The position numbers and the translations under genes are program-made. Shown piece after piece: positions 30,450-38,388 of a DNA stretch of 64,000 nt. Within the stretch, counting starts at the first letter, position 1. Every line of letters starts with the position of its first letter. The notes under the pieces were generated by a model. The model ran no database searches, was not told where the DNA came from, and worked only from the letters and a program-made list of their open reading frames with translations. The stretch is from Pseudomonas aegrilactucae (GTDB taxonomy: Bacteria; Pseudomonadota; Gammaproteobacteria; Pseudomonadales; Pseudomonadaceae), in contig NZ_JAHTBI010000008.1 in assembly GCF_019168305.1 (NCBI RefSeq), positions 1 through 64,000 of the forward strand, in the 5' to 3' direction.

Positions 30450-31745
30450 CTAGCTGGGCAACTGACCGCCCACGCTTGCCCCCAGCAGCGATTCAACCAC
30501 TTCAACCAGCTTTTGCGTCGGGCTGAGCTGCCCGGTACGCTCAGGTAACTCGTCAATACCTGGGGTGGCTTGCAGATTGATCGACGACAGTGCCTGCCCC
30601 AGCAACTCGGGGGAGGCTACATCTGTCGCAATGCCCATCTGGCCGTAGGGCGCATCTGGGCTAAACATAGACCCCTGCACCGCAAGCACAGCACGCCCAG
30701 CCAAATGAGCTTCGAGCCCCACGGTAGAGGTGGCCACGACGACAATATCGACAGCGTGCAACAAGGTCGCCAGATCTTCACTGGAAGGGCTCAACTCGAC
30801 GCGCGCCTGACCGGGCTGGAATTCGACACGCTCGCTGGGGTGGTAACGCAGCACCAGCCGGTACTGCGGATGATCGCAGACAAACTCGCGCAGGCGTGCC
30901 TCGACTCGACGCGGAAAACTCGGATCCCCCTGCCGCGCTGCAAACGGATGGCGCTCGGGCTCAACCTGCGAAGCCCAGAGAATGACAACCTCGTCCGCCC
31001 CCCAGCCTCGCGCAGTACGCAAGGCATGGCCGGCTTCACGCACCTCAGGGTGCTGCAAGCGCTCGAATGCCGGATTGCCAGTGACCACCACGCCAGCAGC
31101 ATCACAGCCTTGAGCCACGAACATGTCCCTGACCTGTTCGTTCAACACACAGATTCGACTGGCATAGCCAGGCTTCTTTATCCACTGGATCTCCTGCAAC
31201 GCGAAAACATCCACGGCACAGATTGAGGCGACTCCCAGCTCAGCCGCCGCCTGCAACGCAGCCTGCTCGCTGCGCGGCGAGTTGGTCGCCATAACCAATG
31301 AAGGGCGCAGCATTGCAAACCAGCGCTTGAACATCCCGACCGGGCAAAAGGCCTGACGCCCTTTCTGCGCGAACAGCTGTGCTGCGCCCTCATTGCCGTG
31401 CTCTGCAACCAGCTCCCGGTAATTGAGCCCCATGTAGGCAATCGACTCTTGCAGCGGCACCGCGCCCCCCGGGGCCAGCTCGCTGGTCAGTCGCCGCCCC
31501 CACTCAACGACGTCGGCTGTGTCGGCCTCAGGCAAATGCCGGTATCCGATACAGGGTACGCCAGCACGCTCCAGATACGCGCCAGCAGTGGTCAACCCGA
31601 GAAATACCACAGCATGCCCGCGTGCCAGCAGGCTGCGCGCCACTGGGGCCAACATGGCAACATGTCCACCGCCATAGGCAACCAGCACCACAGGCATGCG
31701 TGCCGTTGCCGATGGGCCGCACGCCAAAGACTCATTACCAGTCAT
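30450..31745 (-). CDS. GT-B-fold glycosyltransferase-like protein of a glycan operon
   Basis: The 431-residue protein has no membrane helix. A glycine-rich start (VLVAYGGGHVAMLAPVARSLLARGHAVVFLG, from residue 18) resembles the N-terminal Rossmann domain of GT-B transferases and UDP-GlcNAc 2-epimerases. VVVTGNPAFERL near 215 and a C-terminal segment LLHAVDIVVVATSTVGLEAHLAGRAVLAV near 330, with a Ser/Thr/Glu donor-binding pattern, support a nucleotide-sugar transferase. It is last in the five-gene minus-strand operon, 51 bp after asnB. Donor and acceptor are unknown. A second ATG at residue 17 is possible but lacks a ribosome site. Confidence 0.72.
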   Translation of the reverse strand: MTGNESLACGPSATARMPVVLVAYGGGHVAMLAPVARSLLARGHAVVFLGLTTAGAYLERAGVPCIGYRHLPEADTADVVEWGRRLTSELAPGGAVPLQESIAYMGLNYRELVAEHGNEGAAQLFAQKGRQAFCPVGMFKRWFAMLRPSLVMATNSPRSEQAALQAAAELGVASICAVDVFALQEIQWIKKPGYASRICVLNEQVRDMFVAQGCDAAGVVVTGNPAFERLQHPEVREAGHALRTARGWGADEVVILWASQVEPERHPFAARQGDPSFPRRVEARLREFVCDHPQYRLVLRYHPSERVEFQPGQARVELSPSSEDLATLLHAVDIVVVATSTVGLEAHLAGRAVLAVQGSMFSPDAPYGQMGIATDVASPELLGQALSSINLQATPGIDELPERTGQLSPTQKLVEVVESLLGASVGGQLPS

Positions 31746-31796
31746 TGAGCAATGCTCACTTTGCCTGTTCCTTCACTCATGTGCATGGCAAATCCA

Positions 31797-33551
31797 CTAG
31801 CAGTGCTTTTGCCAGTGACTCAGGGCAATCAGAGCACGAAGCTCACGCGTCCGGTTTTCTTCGCCTGAAATATGGGCTTCATTCATACGGGCCATCGCCG
31901 CCTGATCGAACACATCGACCGGCATGTTCTCCCGACAGTAATCAGCCTTGGTGGTCTTGAACCACTCACCGACCGGAACCGTAAACATCTGTTTTTTCCG
32001 ATAGGCCAGGTTCTCTCCGATCAGAGGCGCCACGGCTTTCTTGTAGAGGTACTTGGTGATGCCATCCTTGAGCTTGAGCGAGCCGGGCATGCGGAAGGCG
32101 AACTCCATCATCCGATAGTCCAGAAACGGTGTACGTGCCTCAAGCGATACCGCCATGCCCATGCGATCTGGCTTGACCAGATTGTTGCCAGACAACAGCA
32201 GTTGCATATCCAGATACAAGGCCTGGTTGATACGGTCTTGATGCGCAACCGCCTTGAAGTAAGGGGCAGCGACATCAAATGAGTCCACCCCCTCCAGGCG
32301 GCGAGCACGCTCAGGCGTATACAGCGCCTGCTTGCCCTGGTGCGTGAACAACGAAATGCTGTCGAAATACCTGCGCTGAAACTCTTCATCGGTCCACGTT
32401 GCCACTTCAGGACGAGCGAAGAAGTCGCGGTGTTTGTCATAGCCTGCAAACAGCTCGTCGCCGCCATCACCTGTCAGCACGACTTTGACGTGTTCTGCCG
32501 CCAGTGCCGAAACCCGATACGTCGGCAGGAACGACACATCGCCGTGGGGCTGATCGCAGTGGTAGGTAGCCATCGGCCACAAATCCAGCATGTCGGGCTC
32601 AACGCGCTCCATCACGTGTTGGGCGCCGAACCGTTGGGCGGCCTGCTGGGCATAGGCGGACTCGTCGTAGCGCGGATCATCGAAACCGATACAGAAGGTT
32701 TTTACGGGTTCGTCCATGTGCCGAGCCATCAACCCCACGATGGTACTTGAATCGACTCCGCCAGAAAGGAACGCACCGAACGGTACATCACAACGCAAAC
32801 GCAGACGCACAGCGTCATCGAGAATGGTGTTGAACTCTTCGATCCACTCGGCCTCACTTCGCCCGTGAATGGGCTCAATGGCAGCCAGGTCCCACCAGCA
32901 GGATACCTGCGCGCCCTGGCGCGTGACTTTCATCAGGTGACCCGGCATCAGGTGACGTACACCCTGATACAAGGTGAACGGTGCGGGCACATAGTTGAAT
33001 GTCAGGTAGTGATGAAGCGCTTCTTCGTCCATCGGCGGATGGGGGATGCCGGCCTTGAGGATGGATTTTATTTCCGACGCAAACGTCAGCTGCTGGCCAT
33101 CATCGTGTACATACAGCGGCTTGACGCCGATTCTGTCACGTACCAGATACATGGCCTGTTCGCGCGCATCATAGATAGAGATGGCAAACATCCCGTTGAG
33201 CTTGCTGACGAACGATATGCCTTCACGCTCGTAGAGACGCAGCAGCACCTCGGTATCGGAGTGCGTGCGGCAGGCATAGGCAGTACCTTCGAGCGCCTGT
33301 GCCAGCTCCAGATGATTGAATATTTCACCATTCTGCACGACGACGATGTTGCCATCATCTGAAACAAACGGTTGATGGCCGCCCGCCAGATCAATGATCG
33401 AAAGACGCTGATTGCCCAACGCCAATCCTGGCGCACTGAACACACCCTGATCGTCTGGCCCGCGATGACGGATCGTCTCGCCCATGTCGCGCACAGTATC
33501 TAAAGCCAGCGACTGCCCCTGGCGATGAAAATATCCAAAAATACCGCACAT
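31797..33551 (-). CDS. asnB: asparagine synthase-type glutamine amidotransferase
   Basis: The 584-residue protein starts MCGIFGYF, so Cys2 becomes the N-terminal glutaminase nucleophile after Met removal. RGPDDQG and LSIIDLAGGHQP follow in the class II glutaminase domain (to about 210). The synthetase domain has the PP-loop FLSGGVDSSTIVGL near 255 and LTGDGGDELFAGYDKH near 360. Seven in-frame residues upstream are discarded because Cys must be residue 2. In polysaccharide loci such enzymes (WbpS type) amidate uronic acids, and the operon context favours that over free asparagine synthesis. One base separates it from the sugar transferase gene. Confidence 0.88.
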   Translation of the reverse strand: MCGIFGYFHRQGQSLALDTVRDMGETIRHRGPDDQGVFSAPGLALGNQRLSIIDLAGGHQPFVSDDGNIVVVQNGEIFNHLELAQALEGTAYACRTHSDTEVLLRLYEREGISFVSKLNGMFAISIYDAREQAMYLVRDRIGVKPLYVHDDGQQLTFASEIKSILKAGIPHPPMDEEALHHYLTFNYVPAPFTLYQGVRHLMPGHLMKVTRQGAQVSCWWDLAAIEPIHGRSEAEWIEEFNTILDDAVRLRLRCDVPFGAFLSGGVDSSTIVGLMARHMDEPVKTFCIGFDDPRYDESAYAQQAAQRFGAQHVMERVEPDMLDLWPMATYHCDQPHGDVSFLPTYRVSALAAEHVKVVLTGDGGDELFAGYDKHRDFFARPEVATWTDEEFQRRYFDSISLFTHQGKQALYTPERARRLEGVDSFDVAAPYFKAVAHQDRINQALYLDMQLLLSGNNLVKPDRMGMAVSLEARTPFLDYRMMEFAFRMPGSLKLKDGITKYLYKKAVAPLIGENLAYRKKQMFTVPVGEWFKTTKADYCRENMPVDVFDQAAMARMNEAHISGEENRTRELRALIALSHWQKHC

Positions 33552-33552
33552 T

Positions 33553-34107
33553 TCAGTTGCCGCCTTTTCCAAAAACCTGTTTGAACGTCATCGCGATAAT
33601 TTCAAGATCCTTCATCAACGACGCTTGCTGGGCATACTGCAGATCCAGTTGCTTGCGCTGCTGCTCGGTCGCGGCAGAACGCAGTGTTGCCTGCGCCAGC
33701 CCAGTGATTCCAGGGCGAACACTGTGTCGAATACGCCACTCCTGCTCGGTGTACAGCGTTCGCTGTGCCGGTACGTCCGGGCGCGGTCCGACCACACTCA
33801 TGTGCCCCAGCAGCACATTGAACAACTGCGGCAACTCATCCAGGCTGGTACGTCGGATAAATCGGCCCACCCGGGTAATGCGAGGATCACCTTCGGCAGT
33901 GGAGTATCCACCCAGACGTTCGGCGTTGAGTACCATGCTGCGGAACTTGTAGATGAAGAACTCGCGCCCTGCTCGCCCTACTCGACGCTGCTTGAACAGC
34001 ACAGGACCAAAGTCGGAAAAATAGATGACCGCTGCGACGCCGATCAGCACAGGAGAAAGCACCACAATCGCTCCGGCGGCGCAGAGCATGTCAAAAAGTC
34101 TTTTCAC
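33553..34107 (-). CDS. small monotopic phosphoglycosyl transferase
   Basis: The 184-residue protein has one N-terminal hydrophobic segment (about residues 8-32, probably a re-entrant helix) and the bacterial sugar-transferase domain. KQRRVGRAGREFFIYKFRSM is near 40, the Asp-Glu catalytic dyad lies in RTSLDELPQLFNVL near 90, and SVVGPRPDVP follows. It belongs with the PglC/WcaJ C-terminal type that moves a sugar-1-phosphate onto undecaprenyl phosphate and primes glycan assembly. The GTG start follows GAGGGAT and lies 1 bp after the flippase stop. It lacks the extra N-terminal membrane bundle of WbaP. Confidence 0.88.
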   Translation of the reverse strand: MKRLFDMLCAAGAIVVLSPVLIGVAAVIYFSDFGPVLFKQRRVGRAGREFFIYKFRSMVLNAERLGGYSTAEGDPRITRVGRFIRRTSLDELPQLFNVLLGHMSVVGPRPDVPAQRTLYTEQEWRIRHSVRPGITGLAQATLRSAATEQQRKQLDLQYAQQASLMKDLEIIAMTFKQVFGKGGN

Positions 34108-34108
34108 G

Positions 34109-35632
34109 TTATCCCTCACTCCGATTGACAGAGCGCAATACCAATAGGCCCGCCGCCACAGCGCCTGCAAAGACACCACCAGCAAACAGCACACGCCAGA
34201 CATCAACAGGGCCGGGGAGAAGCGATGCGAGCGGTTTCAACACAAACATGTCGCCCCCCTTTCCGGCCAACGCAACACTGCCGATCACAAGCAGGAACAG
34301 CAAAATTCTGGACAACTGCGCGCGACCTAACCGCAAGCGGGCGCCTGCAACAGCACTCATCAGGCTCGCAGCCAGAATAAGATGGAACAGCGGCAATACC
34401 CACATGAGCAGTACAGGCTCGTTCAGCAGCAGGCCAGGAAGGCACAGGAAAGGAAAGGCCAGCATGACCAGCACCGTGCGCTGCAGCACTACCCCAGGCA
34501 GCCTGCGGGCGTTCAAGGCCGCACAGGCGAGGCTGCAGATGCCGACACACGGGACGCTGAGCAAGGCGATCTGGGTCAGGGTGCTGATGTGTGCCTGCCC
34601 GTCACTGCTGACGCCTCCCGAACCAAAGAGCACGGCCACCACTGCATCGACAAAAGGCCAGCCACACAGAACGACCGCGATCGAAAGCACGAACGAGCGC
34701 TGCAAGCTTGACCTCAGAAGAGCATCAAATGCTCTCGTATCGTTCTGCTGATGCGCTTGACTGAGGCGCGGAAAGGCAACCGTAGCGAGCGTAGTGATCA
34801 AGATACCGAGTGGCAGCTCAACCAGCTTGATTGCATAGTTGAAGGCCGCCAACTCACCCTTGCCCAAACAGGATGCACCTGCACGCAAGGCGACCGGCAC
34901 CAGGATGAGCAGCGAAGCGGAGGCCAATCCGGCCACGAACCCCCGAACCAATCGACGATCCAGCAGCGCCCCCTGATGCGTGCCCCCCCCCCGCGGCGCG
35001 CTCGCGCGCAGGGCAACCCACTGGCTGAGCCATCGCAGCAAGGCTCCCGCCAATATGCCCATGCACAACAAGGCAAGGTAGCCCTGAGCCCACATCATCG
35101 CCACCAACAGCGCAACGATGACACACAGGTTGAAAAAAAGCGTGCCACACCCTGCCACGAAAAAACGCTCATGGGCATTGAGCGCAGCAGTGCTCACGCC
35201 TGATAACGCTGCAAGGGGAATGGCAGCGGCGATGGCATATATCATCCAGCCATCCAACCATCGAGCAGCACCCTCAAGGCCAGGCGCGAACAACCACAGC
35301 CACATCGAGGGCAGCAGCGCAAACCACAGACCAAGCACTGCGAAAATCGCCCCCAATGCCAGAGACGCCTGCCGGAAAAGGGCGGCGGCCTGAGCGGGAG
35401 TTGCCGCCCGCATCGCGGGTACTAGCGCTACACCAATGCCTCCAGACAGCAAAAGATTGACCAGCAAGTCTGGCACGGTCAGCAGAACGATCGCGATATC
35501 AGCCTGCTCGGACAACCCCAGCGACGACGCCAGCAACACCTCGCGCCCAAAGCCCGCCAAACGACCGGCCATCAGGGCCAAACTCAGCACCAAACCAGCA
35601 CCGAGCAAACTACGCTGCCCCTGCCTCGTCAT
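34109..35632 (-). CDS. MurJ-family (MOP superfamily) lipid-linked glycan flippase, divergent paralogue
   Basis: The 507-residue protein has about 14 predicted helices. Aligned by eye with E. coli MurJ, the helix-1 arginines (R18, R24 equivalents, in GRLAGFGRE) and Asp39 (QADIAI) are kept. The LLRRIFAEG segment holding essential R52 is replaced by LLVNLLLSG. MurJ flips lipid II; the lost arginine and the operon suggest another lipid-linked substrate. Coding continues through a run of ten G residues (plus-strand C, 34983-34992). The ATG abuts the aldolase stop (TGAATG), and the next gene starts 1 bp after its stop. Confidence 0.85.
   Translation of the reverse strand: MTRQGQRSLLGAGLVLSLALMAGRLAGFGREVLLASSLGLSEQADIAIVLLTVPDLLVNLLLSGGIGVALVPAMRAATPAQAAALFRQASLALGAIFAVLGLWFALLPSMWLWLFAPGLEGAARWLDGWMIYAIAAAIPLAALSGVSTAALNAHERFFVAGCGTLFFNLCVIVALLVAMMWAQGYLALLCMGILAGALLRWLSQWVALRASAPRGGGTHQGALLDRRLVRGFVAGLASASLLILVPVALRAGASCLGKGELAAFNYAIKLVELPLGILITTLATVAFPRLSQAHQQNDTRAFDALLRSSLQRSFVLSIAVVLCGWPFVDAVVAVLFGSGGVSSDGQAHISTLTQIALLSVPCVGICSLACAALNARRLPGVVLQRTVLVMLAFPFLCLPGLLLNEPVLLMWVLPLFHLILAASLMSAVAGARLRLGRAQLSRILLFLLVIGSVALAGKGGDMFVLKPLASLLPGPVDVWRVLFAGGVFAGAVAAGLLVLRSVNRSEG
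34983..34992 (-). repeat. ten-base homopolymeric G tract inside the flippase gene
   Basis: Ten consecutive C on plus (ten G on the coding strand) encode glycines in a cytoplasmic-loop-like segment APRGGGTHQG. The reading frame is intact at this length. Tracts of this size are prone to slipped-strand changes in other bacteria. Confidence 0.9.
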
Positions 35633-36466
35633 TCAGTCATTCACCGTTCGACCACGCAGGGAGTGCACGATGGCCTGCACGCTCGCGCGCACCTTGTTGT
35701 GAGCCGCCTGCAAGAGCGCAGGCGCAGCGTGCAGGTAATACTCATACACCTGACTCAATTTGCGCACTTCACCGGGAAAATCCATTTGCGCTTGAATCTG
35801 CGCAGGCGACGACGACCCACCGTGAAAGGTTCGAGAAAGAATGGCAGCGGTGGAGCCAAGTCGAGCGTGCTCGGCCATCAAAAGCTCAGCCGGCAACATG
35901 CCCTCCCCCACTCGCGCTACGCCACCGATGCCGAAGGGCATTCCCGCTTCACGCAAGATCGCTGCCATCTCATCCACCGTGCCATTGACCAGGAGCTCGA
36001 ACATGAAGTCCAGGCCCTGCTCCAGATGAAAGTCGTTCAATCCGATATGAACTTCATCCACCCCTGGCACTTCCAAGCACTCGCGCAGCGAATTTGCCGC
36101 ACCGACCGTCTCGACCAGCAAATTGCAGCGCGCCCGCCCTCCTACCGCCTGAGTGAATGTGCGGACTTCATCTGCACTGCGGAACATGGGCAGCATCAGA
36201 ATATCGGCCCCTGCCTCGATGGCCTGATCGATTTCGGCCTGGCTACCCTCGTAGATCGGATTGATGCGCACCAGCAGCCGCCCTGCGGGCACCGCGGACC
36301 TGACATGACGGACGTCATCAAGCGTGTGCCTGCTGATCACCGTACTCAAATGCCCCTGCCGTGCCTCCTTACCGAGAATTTCCGTATCCACGAAAATACG
36401 GTCGACACCGCTCTGGATAGCGAAGCTTGCCATCTCCGGACAGTTGGTAATCATGAGAAGCTTCAT
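35633..36466 (-). CDS. HpcH/HpaI-type aldolase (citrate-lyase/TIM-barrel family)
   Basis: The 277-residue TIM-barrel protein begins MKLLMITNCPEMASFAIQSG, followed by DRIFVDTEILGK near 26, RINPIY with the pyruvate-binding arginine near 73, LLVETVGA with a metal-ligand Glu near 122, and HIGLNDFHLEQGLDF near 147 with the partner Asp. These fit class II pyruvate aldolases. The start ATG is chosen because upstream in-frame codons are unlike a protein. It is first in the glycan operon and abuts the flippase gene. Its substrate is unknown; making or cleaving a 2-keto-3-deoxy acid is the simplest guess. Confidence 0.8.
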   Translation of the reverse strand: MKLLMITNCPEMASFAIQSGVDRIFVDTEILGKEARQGHLSTVISRHTLDDVRHVRSAVPAGRLLVRINPIYEGSQAEIDQAIEAGADILMLPMFRSADEVRTFTQAVGGRARCNLLVETVGAANSLRECLEVPGVDEVHIGLNDFHLEQGLDFMFELLVNGTVDEMAAILREAGMPFGIGGVARVGEGMLPAELLMAEHARLGSTAAILSRTFHGGSSSPAQIQAQMDFPGEVRKLSQVYEYYLHAAPALLQAAHNKVRASVQAIVHSLRGRTVND

Positions 36467-36769
36467 CAACGCTTCCTTGTGCCTAACTATTAAAAGGCTC
36501 AGCCTGAACTTTGAAAAATGCTGGCCATGGGTATCCACGCAATCGCTGGATCCATCCAATATCGCGCGAACCTACACCAGCATGATGGGCAACGCCCATA
36601 CGAACGATTGCCATTATGATCGGCATCACCTGCCACGAGAAACGCTCAAAATCGCGCCGGACTAGGTGGCGATCGACAACGAAGGGGCGCATTCTACCGC
36701 AAACAGAAGCCCCCAAGCAGCCCCAGACGCCAGTGATAGCCAGATACTAGTTTTCTGGATTTTTCGGAT
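36467..36769 (-). promoter_or_regulatory. leader and probable promoter region of the glycan operon
   Basis: No convincing gene is present between the aldolase start and the tRNA terminator. On the minus strand a TAGAAT (36691-36696) and a CATAAT in the middle of the gap could act as -10 elements, but neither has a good -35. A 77-codon open frame here matches no family I know. Confidence 0.35.
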
Positions 36770-36801
36770 AAAAAAAAAACGCCGTTCAGTATGAACGGCG
36801 T
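36770..36801 (-). terminator. Rho-independent terminator of the tRNA array
   Basis: The 10-bp perfect stem ACGCCGTTCA/TGAACGGCGT (36779-36788 and 36792-36801) with a GTA loop is followed on the minus strand by a run of about nine T. It lies 11 bp past the last tRNA and insulates the glycan operon from tRNA transcription. Confidence 0.93.
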
Positions 36802-36811
36802 TTTTCTGAAT

Positions 36812-36887
<76 letters not shown>

Positions 36888-36890
36888 AAA

Positions 36891-36966
36891 TGGCGTCCCC
36901 TAGGGGACTCGAACCCCTGTTACCGCCGTGAAAGGGCGGTGTCCTAGGCCACTAGACGAAGGGGAC
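36891..36966 (-). tRNA. tRNA-Glu(TTC), copy 2
   Basis: The 76-nt cloverleaf begins GTCCCCTTCGTCTAGTGGCC and ends with an encoded CCA. The anticodon loop CCTTTCACG gives anticodon TTC. It lies 3 bp upstream of the tRNA-Gly copy. Confidence 0.97.
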
Positions 36967-37068
36967 ACAGCCTGAAACACCATGGTGTTGTGTTTCAGCT
37001 CCAGAAACACACCCTAAGATGCTTTCTGGTTTCACTCAACTTCGCCCTGAAGCAAAGTTGCTTAAAAT

Positions 37069-37144
<76 letters not shown>

Positions 37145-37146
37145 AA

Positions 37147-37222
37147 TGGCGTCCCCTAGGGGACTCGAACCCCTGTTACCGCCGTGAAAGGGCGGTGTCC
37201 TAGGCCACTAGACGAAGGGGAC
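37147..37222 (-). tRNA. tRNA-Glu(TTC), copy 1
   Basis: Same 76-nt sequence as the copy at 36891, with anticodon TTC and encoded CCA. It is the promoter-proximal tRNA of the array. Confidence 0.97.
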
Positions 37223-37558
37223 ACGCTACAACATTCACTCCCTGCTGCGTTTCGCTGTGTGCTTTACGCTGCAAGTGGCGCGCATTCTAGGGGGGCTTTG
37301 AGAAGTCGTCAACCCCTAGATATAAATTTATTTAAATCAATGACTTCGCCCTGCTTTGAGACAGTGTGCACACACCTTGGCGCCAGCACCTTGACGATTA
37401 TTTTCTGGCGGATGAAGCACGGTGCCCCCGCGCCCTCGTGGCACAATAAGGCAAATGGCCAGCAACCTGCCCGAAGCGAACTGCCAAACAGCTCTATCCG
37501 GGCAAAAGCGAAGCCACTACACTCAAATGGCAAACCTACCTGTATGAGGCGTTAAACG
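37223..37558. other. intergenic region between tRNA array and the next gene
   Basis: Apart from the tRNA promoter, this 336-bp gap holds no gene I can support. It has an AT-rich patch (about 37316-37335) and presumably the promoter of the gene at 37559, for which I found no clear -35/-10 pair. Confidence 0.5.
37284..37312 (-). promoter_or_regulatory. predicted sigma-70 promoter of the tRNA array
   Basis: On the minus strand TTGACG (37307-37312) and TAGAAT (37284-37289) are 17 bp apart, a near-consensus promoter. The expected transcript starts about 55 bp before the first tRNA and would cover all four. Confidence 0.75.
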
Positions 37559-38326
37559 GTGACACCACTTCTGATCACCCTGCTTATAGTAGCGGGTATC
37601 GCACTCTTGATCGTGATCGGCTACCTGAACAACGTAGTCGAGAGCAACAAGCTGGAACGGGCCCGTCTCAAGATCGAGCTGGCCGACCGCTTGCGTCGTT
37701 GTGGCGAAATCACCGAAACCTTCCCCGGCCAGTTGATGACGCCTGCACTCAAGTTGCTGCTGACCCGCCTCGAACTGAACCTCAACAAGCGTCAACTGGC
37801 CCTGGACAAGCATAACCGCGCAGTTCTCACACGCATCAGCGAGCTTGAAGGCCTGATTGCCAAGGGCGATGGCATCCCGGTCAACAACCCGCCGGGGCCG
37901 ATACAGACCGAAGCCCGCGCCAAGGATGTACGCTTCCTGCTCGAGGCGCTGCACAGCCAGGTGGTGCGTGCCTCCCAGGAAGGCTTCCTGCCGACCAACG
38001 AGGCCAAGTACTGGGTCAGGGAAATCCGTCATATCCTGGTGCTGCTGCACATCGAGTTCTTCAACAACCTCGGCCAGCATGCATTGCAGCAGAATCAGCC
38101 GGGCCAGGCCCGCCTGGCCTTCGAGCGCGGCGTGCAGTACCTGCGCAAGCAACCGGACCCGGTGATGTACCGCGAGCAGCTCGACTATATGGACAAGCTG
38201 CTGGCACGCGCCAATGCCATGGTACTCAGCCAGAACCAGCCGGCTGAAGACGAGGTCAACGAACTGACCGAAGGCTTGAAGTCCGACACCGAAGAAGACT
38301 GGAAGAAGAAGGTCATTTACGACTGA
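37559..38326 (+). CDS. membrane-anchored helical protein of unknown function
   Basis: The 255-residue protein starts at GTG after a GAGG site. One N-terminal membrane helix (about residues 3-22) is followed by a long, charged, helical cytoplasmic-looking region with a coiled-coil-like section (about 30-100) and a segment resembling a single TPR (QPGQARLAFERGVQYL near 182). The C-terminus is acidic. No enzyme motif is seen. P. aeruginosa has a hypothetical gene in the same place before sagS. It ends just before an extended hairpin. Confidence 0.82.
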   Translation: MTPLLITLLIVAGIALLIVIGYLNNVVESNKLERARLKIELADRLRRCGEITETFPGQLMTPALKLLLTRLELNLNKRQLALDKHNRAVLTRISELEGLIAKGDGIPVNNPPGPIQTEARAKDVRFLLEALHSQVVRASQEGFLPTNEAKYWVREIRHILVLLHIEFFNNLGQHALQQNQPGQARLAFERGVQYLRKQPDPVMYREQLDYMDKLLARANAMVLSQNQPAEDEVNELTEGLKSDTEEDWKKKVIYD

Positions 38327-38341
38327 TCATGCGTCAGCCCC

Positions 38342-38380
38342 TTGCGCTCGTTCGCCAGCCCTGCTGACGAACGAGCGCAA
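38342..38380. terminator. long hairpin between convergent genes
   Basis: TTGCGCTCGTTCG (38342-38354) pairs with CGAACGAGCGCAA (38368-38380); CAGC and GCTG extend the stem inside. There is no T run, so it is a hairpin between convergent transcripts and not a classic terminator. Confidence 0.6.
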
Positions 38381-38388
38381 ACGCTGCT

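Noticed and set aside
36483..36716. 77-codon minus-strand frame between tRNAs and the aldolase gene
   Set aside because: No ribosome site, no known family, and it overlaps the probable promoter region of the glycan operon.
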